From NCBI RefSeq assembly GCF_910592395.1, contig NC_088320.1:7004001-7068000 (forward strand): DNA of 64,000 nt. Direction: 5' to 3'. This document shows, one piece after another, positions 63,401-64,000 of this stretch. The notes under the pieces were generated by a model, which ran no database searches, was not told the origin of the DNA, and saw nothing but the letters and a program-made list of their open reading frames with translations. A program made the position numbers and the translations under genes. The stretch comes from Lineus longissimus. Lineage: Eukaryota > Nemertea > Pilidiophora > Heteronemertea > Lineidae. Within the stretch, counting starts at the first letter, position 1. Every line of letters begins with the position of its first letter.

Positions 63401-64000
63401 GTTGAGTAACGTGGATAAGAGGTCGTCCTTGTTGAGGAACTTGGATAGGTGAAACCAGTTGTTGAGTAACGAGGATAAGAGGTCGTCCTTGTTGAGGAAC
63501 TTGGATAGGTATAGCCAGGTGTTGAGTAACGTGAATAAGAGTTCCCCCTTGTTGAGTAACTTGGATAGGTATAGCCAGTTGTTGAGTAACGTTGATAAGA
63601 GGTCCTCCTCGTTGAGGAACTTGGATAGGTGAAACCAGTTGTTGAGTAACGTTGATAAGAGGTCCTCCTTGTTGACGAACTTGGATAGGTATAGTCAGTT
63701 GTTGAGTAACGTGCATAAGAGGTCCTTCTTGTTGAGTAACTTGGATAGGCTAAGCCAGTAGTTGAGTAACGTGGATAAGAGGTCGTCCTTGTTGAGGAAC
63801 TTGGATAGGTGAAACCAGTTGTTGAGTAACGTGGATAAGAGGTCCTCCTTGTTGAGGAACTTGGATAGGTGAAACCAGTTGTTGAGTAACGTGAATAAGA
63901 GGTCGTCCTTGTTGAGGAACTTGGATAGGTGAAGCCAGTAGTTGAGTAACGTGGATAAGAGGTCGTCCTTGCTGAAGAACTTGGATAGGTGAAACCAGTT
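44688..64000 (-). CDS. MUC4-class transmembrane mucin-like protein (PTS repeats-EGF-NIDO-AMOP-VWD-EGFs-SEA-EGFs-TM), 5' partial
   Basis: I chain 27 coding exons, all with GT-AG sites and compatible phases, into 2804 residues open to the window edge. Order: about 1,050 residues of Ser/Thr/Tyr-rich 20-mer repeats, EGF, NIDO, AMOP, VWD with GDPH, a cadherin/Ig-like piece, ten EGF modules, SEA, two calcium-binding EGFs, a last EGF, one transmembrane helix and a cytoplasmic tail. NIDO-AMOP-VWD followed by EGF and a membrane anchor is the plan of vertebrate MUC4 and of invertebrate mucin-like proteins, including one known from coral skeletal matrix. The expected role is a heavily O-glycosylated surface barrier or adhesion protein. 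The VWD has no cysteines, as in MUC4, so disulfide multimerisation is unlikely. The signal peptide and 5' exons lie beyond 64000. Orthology to MUC4 is not established; the EGF-rich C-terminal half is longer than in MUC4. Confidence 0.93.
45637..45715 (-). CDS. mucin-like gene exon, first part of juxtamembrane EGF
   Basis: 79 bp, phase 1 in, phase 2 out. It encodes ACDSTPCQNGGACQSDSSQS, then SGYTC. The EGF is completed as ICPSGYSGDNCE in the next exon. It is a hydroxylation-type 'NGG.C' EGF rather than a cbEGF. Confidence 0.9.
46097..46225 (-). CDS. mucin-like gene exon, calcium-binding EGF
   Basis: 129 bp, phase 1 symmetric. It encodes VNECLSTCTLAHSEC, then GSYTCSCASGYVSKDPENVA. This is a cbEGF. 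Confidence 0.92.
46907..47050 (-). CDS. mucin-like gene exon, calcium-binding EGF
   Basis: 144 bp, phase 1 symmetric. It encodes FDECSNKAHNCTASNTKC, then GSYDCVCVSGYTSTGTDANG. This is a cbEGF with an extended last loop. Confidence 0.91.
47571..47626. repeat. inverted repeat (hairpin) in mucin-like gene intron
   Basis: Arms AAGTTGAGAATATTTGGTCA and its complement on the right (two extra bases there), with an 8-base loop TGCACATC. It could be the core of a small MITE. Confidence 0.7.
47716..47834. mobile_element. palindromic MITE-like element, copy 2
   Basis: Same family as 455..582. Shared words are CCCATTGTTCGA in the arms, CGCAAATGCGAACGCC against GGCGTTTCGGGGG, and GGCGAAAACTCAC at the right end. 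It lies in an intron of the mucin-like gene, 22 bp past the donor of the third SEA exon. Confidence 0.7.
47857..48029 (-). CDS. mucin-like gene exon, SEA domain part 3
   Basis: 173 bp, phase 2 in, phase 1 out. It encodes AGSTVASFSLTFGAGTSISS, then two late cysteines (GGRCFIPGIGASVC). GSTVA occupies the place of the SEA G|SVVV autocleavage site. The donor CAGCTG|gtacgt lies 22 bp from a palindromic element. Confidence 0.87.
48330..48394 (-). CDS. mucin-like gene micro-exon, SEA domain part 2
   Basis: 65 bp, phase 0 in, phase 2 out; acceptor ccttttcag, donor TTTAG|gtaggc. It encodes LFSHFLTYFAVTFKNVTMVG. I inferred it because the flanking SEA exons do not join in phase without a piece of length 3n+2. 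This exon restores phase and supplies the missing SEA middle (FKNVTMVGFSAGSTVASF across the junction). It is too short for ORF finders. Confidence 0.75.
48581..48690 (-). CDS. mucin-like gene exon, SEA domain part 1
   Basis: 110 bp, phase 1 in, phase 0 out. It encodes THAYTGKFSLTATFDSALSD, then AYHTLAQTIEDR. This is the first strand and helix of a SEA domain (pattern 'f.gsf.it...y...L.d..s..y..la..ie'). Confidence 0.85.
49282..49404 (-). CDS. mucin-like gene exon, calcium-binding EGF
   Basis: 123 bp. It encodes IDECRTSDCLANANC, then GSYKCQCKLGYYGNPYTAC. The last base G joins CT of the next exon, giving CNLATHAYTG, so the SEA domain follows directly. Confidence 0.92.
49530..49655 (-). CDS. 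mucin-like gene exon, calcium-binding EGF
   Basis: 126 bp, phase 1 symmetric. It encodes IDECTLGTSNCAANTSTC, then GSYSCACNSGYSGDGTSC, a canonical cbEGF. Confidence 0.93.
50019..50144 (-). CDS. mucin-like gene exon, calcium-binding EGF
   Basis: 126 bp, phase 1 symmetric. It encodes INECNLVVNPCTHIC, then DGYKCSCNSSGYSLANDGYT. This is a cbEGF; donor GAGA|gtaagt. Confidence 0.9.
50550..50678 (-). CDS. mucin-like gene exon, EGF module
   Basis: 129 bp, phase 1 symmetric. It encodes ECSGGNTCNQLCAIQNGVDT, then CSCYSGYELDSMDNTTC. It has EGF spacing, but the usual acidic D-x-D/N-E start is replaced by AAGSEC, so calcium binding is doubtful. Confidence 0.88.
50950..51075 (-). CDS. mucin-like gene exon, calcium-binding EGF
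   Basis: 126 bp, phase 1 symmetric. It encodes TDECANSALNDCQMFC, then GSFNCSCTSGYELNNDGKSC. This is a single cbEGF module. Confidence 0.92.
51150..51548. mobile_element. PIF/Harbinger-like MITE (399 bp)
   Basis: 32-bp terminal inverted repeats (AGCCCGCAGCACACTAGCCG onward; one mismatch) are flanked by a 3-bp TAA duplication (51147-51149 and 51549-51551). The 3-bp TWA duplication and end sequence fit PIF/Harbinger. There is no transposase frame, so it is non-autonomous. It sits inside an intron between two EGF exons. Confidence 0.85.
51779..51901 (-). CDS. mucin-like gene exon, calcium-binding EGF
   Basis: 123 bp, phase 1 symmetric. It encodes IDECTVGSHDCDANANC, then GSWSCSCNSGYYGNGTSC. This is a single cbEGF module with complete six-cysteine spacing. 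Confidence 0.92.
52323..52583 (-). CDS. mucin-like gene exon, two calcium-binding EGF modules
   Basis: 261 bp, phase 1 in and out. The modules begin VNECIETPNICEDVC and VDVDECAYGLDDCNATLGEI, each with the D/N-x-D/N-E-C calcium-binding start. Unlike its downstream neighbours, which have one module per exon, this exon carries two, suggesting loss of an intron. Confidence 0.9.
53249..53431 (-). CDS. mucin-like gene exon, two EGF-like modules
   Basis: 183 bp. It encodes YYGAECTCINGYVGDKCE, completing the previous EGF. It then has a second Cys-rich module ending GACPTGLKGDGNKCY, with EGF/laminin-like spacing but without the calcium-binding consensus. Confidence 0.87.
54003..54335 (-). CDS. mucin-like gene exon, cadherin/Ig-like segment and start of EGF
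   Basis: 333 bp. It starts NNPPTF, a typical opening of cadherin/dystroglycan-type beta sandwiches in this family. It continues LNATDPEGGKVTFKL and FFITVLAADSAG, then CDCLNGGACDFSY begins an EGF completed in the next exon. The exact fold of the sandwich is inferred. Confidence 0.87.
54513..54636 (-). CDS. mucin-like gene exon, Cys segment after VWD
   Basis: 124 bp, phase 0 in, phase 1 out. It encodes TCYGISSYMSCMYDAASLGT, matching the 'C......C.yD...tg' element that ends the VWD region in MUC4-like proteins. Donor ATGA|gtacgt. Confidence 0.85.
54965..55131 (-). CDS. mucin-like gene exon, post-VWD segment
   Basis: 167 bp. It encodes QLTNELDSKFTYF, then FTPVFADEYKDNLLSLF. It corresponds to the conserved segment after VWD in MUC4-class proteins (F-x-P-x-F near its centre). 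Donor TCG|gtaggt, phase 0 out. Confidence 0.87.
55573..55753 (-). CDS. mucin-like gene exon, VWD part 3
   Basis: 181 bp, phase 0 in, phase 1 out. It encodes LKIGYKALEAAVQAPNGYEG, then LLGNYDSDSTNDYVFRNGT, the conserved VWD end 'GLLGNyd.d..nDf'. The final base T joins GG of the next exon to give Trp. Confidence 0.92.
56325..56492 (-). CDS. mucin-like gene exon, VWD part 2
   Basis: 168 bp, phase 0 on both sides, acceptor atctag. It encodes VNLNQARDAMLIYVNGGANN, then SLQITFETGFGIK. These are the mid-domain beta strands of VWD, with several potential N-glycosylation sites and no cysteine. Confidence 0.9.
56851..57053 (-). CDS. mucin-like gene exon, VWD part 1 with GDPH motif
   Basis: 203 bp. 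It encodes WMWGDPHIKTLDGASYTYNG, then GEYLMMQ, the signature start of a von Willebrand factor D domain. GDPH is the sequence at which MUC4 and some gel-forming mucins are cleaved at Asp-Pro. Phase 0 donor at 56851/56850. Confidence 0.93.
57363..57566 (-). CDS. mucin-like gene exon, AMOP domain part 2
   Basis: 204 bp. It encodes QWIREMCCYD, then SLCCFQSNFCHLYYEMRP, the paired-cysteine second half of AMOP ending in the usual Y-x-x-RP. It leads into VWD in the next exon. Confidence 0.88.
57906..58157 (-). CDS. mucin-like gene exon, AMOP domain part 1
   Basis: 252 bp, phase 1 in and out. After finishing NIDO (VAGKWIYKI) it encodes CFSWHSQQTALIARNTCP, then HWQAMVDFRYRY, an AMOP (adhesion-associated in MUC4 and other proteins) pattern with its Cys-x2-Trp start. 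Donor GCG|gtaaga. Confidence 0.88.
58402..58642 (-). CDS. mucin-like gene exon, end of NIDO domain
   Basis: 241 bp, phase 0 in, phase 1 out. It encodes SATIQLSLVTDGTDSFAIFN, then RVGIGYTSSSRYGAS, the usual C-terminal half of NIDO. The frame stays open past the donor. I chose GAG|gtttgt (58402/58401) because it alone gives the right phase and rebuilds the family-like junction NLCHRGVAGKWIYKI with the next exon. Confidence 0.85.
59222..59539 (-). CDS. mucin-like gene exon, NIDO domain
   Basis: 318 bp, phase 0 on both sides. It opens with VSTNGYVVFD, the classic NIDO 'sTNGyi.F' motif, followed by PLIAPYWTDLDARY and LAVVVTWPEVPPYP, both characteristic NIDO segments. Donor GAG|gtgggc. Confidence 0.92.
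60090..60211 (-). CDS. mucin-like gene exon, start of NIDO domain
   Basis: 122 bp, phase 1 in, phase 0 out; acceptor ttttcag and donor TTT|gtaagt. It encodes KTIMPYADADYSV, then GVYLPGGMPFGSENVQRLF. This is the N-terminal strand region of a NIDO (nidogen extracellular) domain, continued as VSTNGYVVFD in the next exon. Confidence 0.9.
60582..64000 (-). CDS. mucin-like gene, exon with PTS tandem repeats and first EGF (5' partial)
   Basis: One frame is open on the minus strand from the window edge to the donor GAGG|gtaagt at 60582/60581; I found no in-frame stop. It contains no methionine in the array, so a start-based ORF search misses it. It encodes about 52 copies of a 20-residue repeat (consensus close to SYSRYSTTGFTYPSSSTRTT, 60% Ser+Thr), then a Ser/Thr spacer and an EGF (CAAYSPCLNGATC ... 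CTCATGYSGDTC). It exits in phase 1 to the NIDO exons. The repeats should be densely O-glycosylated. Confidence 0.9.
60880..64000. repeat. 60-bp coding tandem repeat array (about 52 units, runs off the window)
   Basis: The unit on the plus strand begins GTTGAGGAACTTGGATAGGT and is 60 bp; two units are 57 bp (each missing one TTG), so all length changes are multiples of three. Each unit consists of two related 30-bp halves (GTTGAGGAACTTGGATAGG and GTTGAGTAACGTGGATAAG). The copies nearest the EGF (60841..60900) are degenerate and the rest are close to identical, indicating recent homogenisation. Confidence 0.97.

Noticed and set aside
62859-63401. Leu-rich plus-strand repeat resembling leucine-rich repeats (LLSNLDRYSQ pattern)
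   Set aside because: It is the reverse-strand shadow of the mucin PTS array. The 20-residue period comes from the 60-bp DNA unit and lacks true LRR consensus spacing.
60880-64000. CRISPR-like regular repeat array
   Set aside because: Repeats abut without unique spacers, the unit is coding and in frame, and the DNA is animal.

Overview
This is animal (metazoan) genomic DNA. It is AT-leaning and intron-rich, with long non-coding stretches and many short non-autonomous transposon relics. There is no bacterial-style gene packing. Two real protein-coding genes are visible, both on the minus strand. The single three-exon Hedgehog gene and the invertebrate-style NIDO-AMOP-VWD-EGF mucin suggest a non-vertebrate bilaterian, possibly a lophotrochozoan or invertebrate deuterostome. 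I cannot name the species from sequence alone.

Gene 1, positions 22592 down to 2890, is a complete Hedgehog (hh) gene. Exon 1 (22592..22284) holds the signal peptide and the palmitoylation cysteine. Exon 2 (7182..6921) holds most of the zinc-coordinating signalling core. Exon 3 (3563..2890) holds the end of the signal and the whole self-cleaving Hint domain. Phases join perfectly to give a 414-residue precursor, with the autoprocessing Gly-Cys at residues 199/200. Intron 1 is 15.1 kb and intron 2 is 3.4 kb. An 81-bp-spaced partial copy of the intron 1/exon 2 boundary lies just upstream of exon 2 and forms a decoy splice acceptor.

About 22 kb (22593..44687) separates the genes. I see no convincing gene there, only relics of repeated elements and simple repeats.

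Gene 2 runs from the right window edge (beyond 64000) down to 44688. It is a large type-I membrane mucin, partial at its 5' end. I could chain 27 coding exons with every phase compatible, giving 2804 residues in the window. Domain order from the N-terminal side is: a Ser/Thr/Tyr-rich 20-residue tandem repeat array (about 52 copies, continuing out of the window), EGF, NIDO, AMOP, a cysteine-less VWD with a GDPH motif, a short cadherin/Ig-like segment, ten EGF modules (mostly calcium-binding), a SEA domain, two calcium-binding EGFs, one EGF, a transmembrane helix and a roughly 218-residue cytoplasmic tail. This resembles the MUC4 class and the invertebrate 'mucin-like proteins' of the same NIDO-AMOP-VWD plan.

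The repeat content includes a family of at least six copies with CCGGTGTAG-type ends. There are also two copies of a palindromic element with GGGAGTTTTCGC-type ends, a 399-bp element with 32-bp inverted ends and a TAA duplication (PIF/Harbinger-like), a 29-bp minisatellite, and several paired repeats. The two genes show no evident functional link beyond being neighbours: one is a secreted morphogen, the other a cell-surface glycoprotein.
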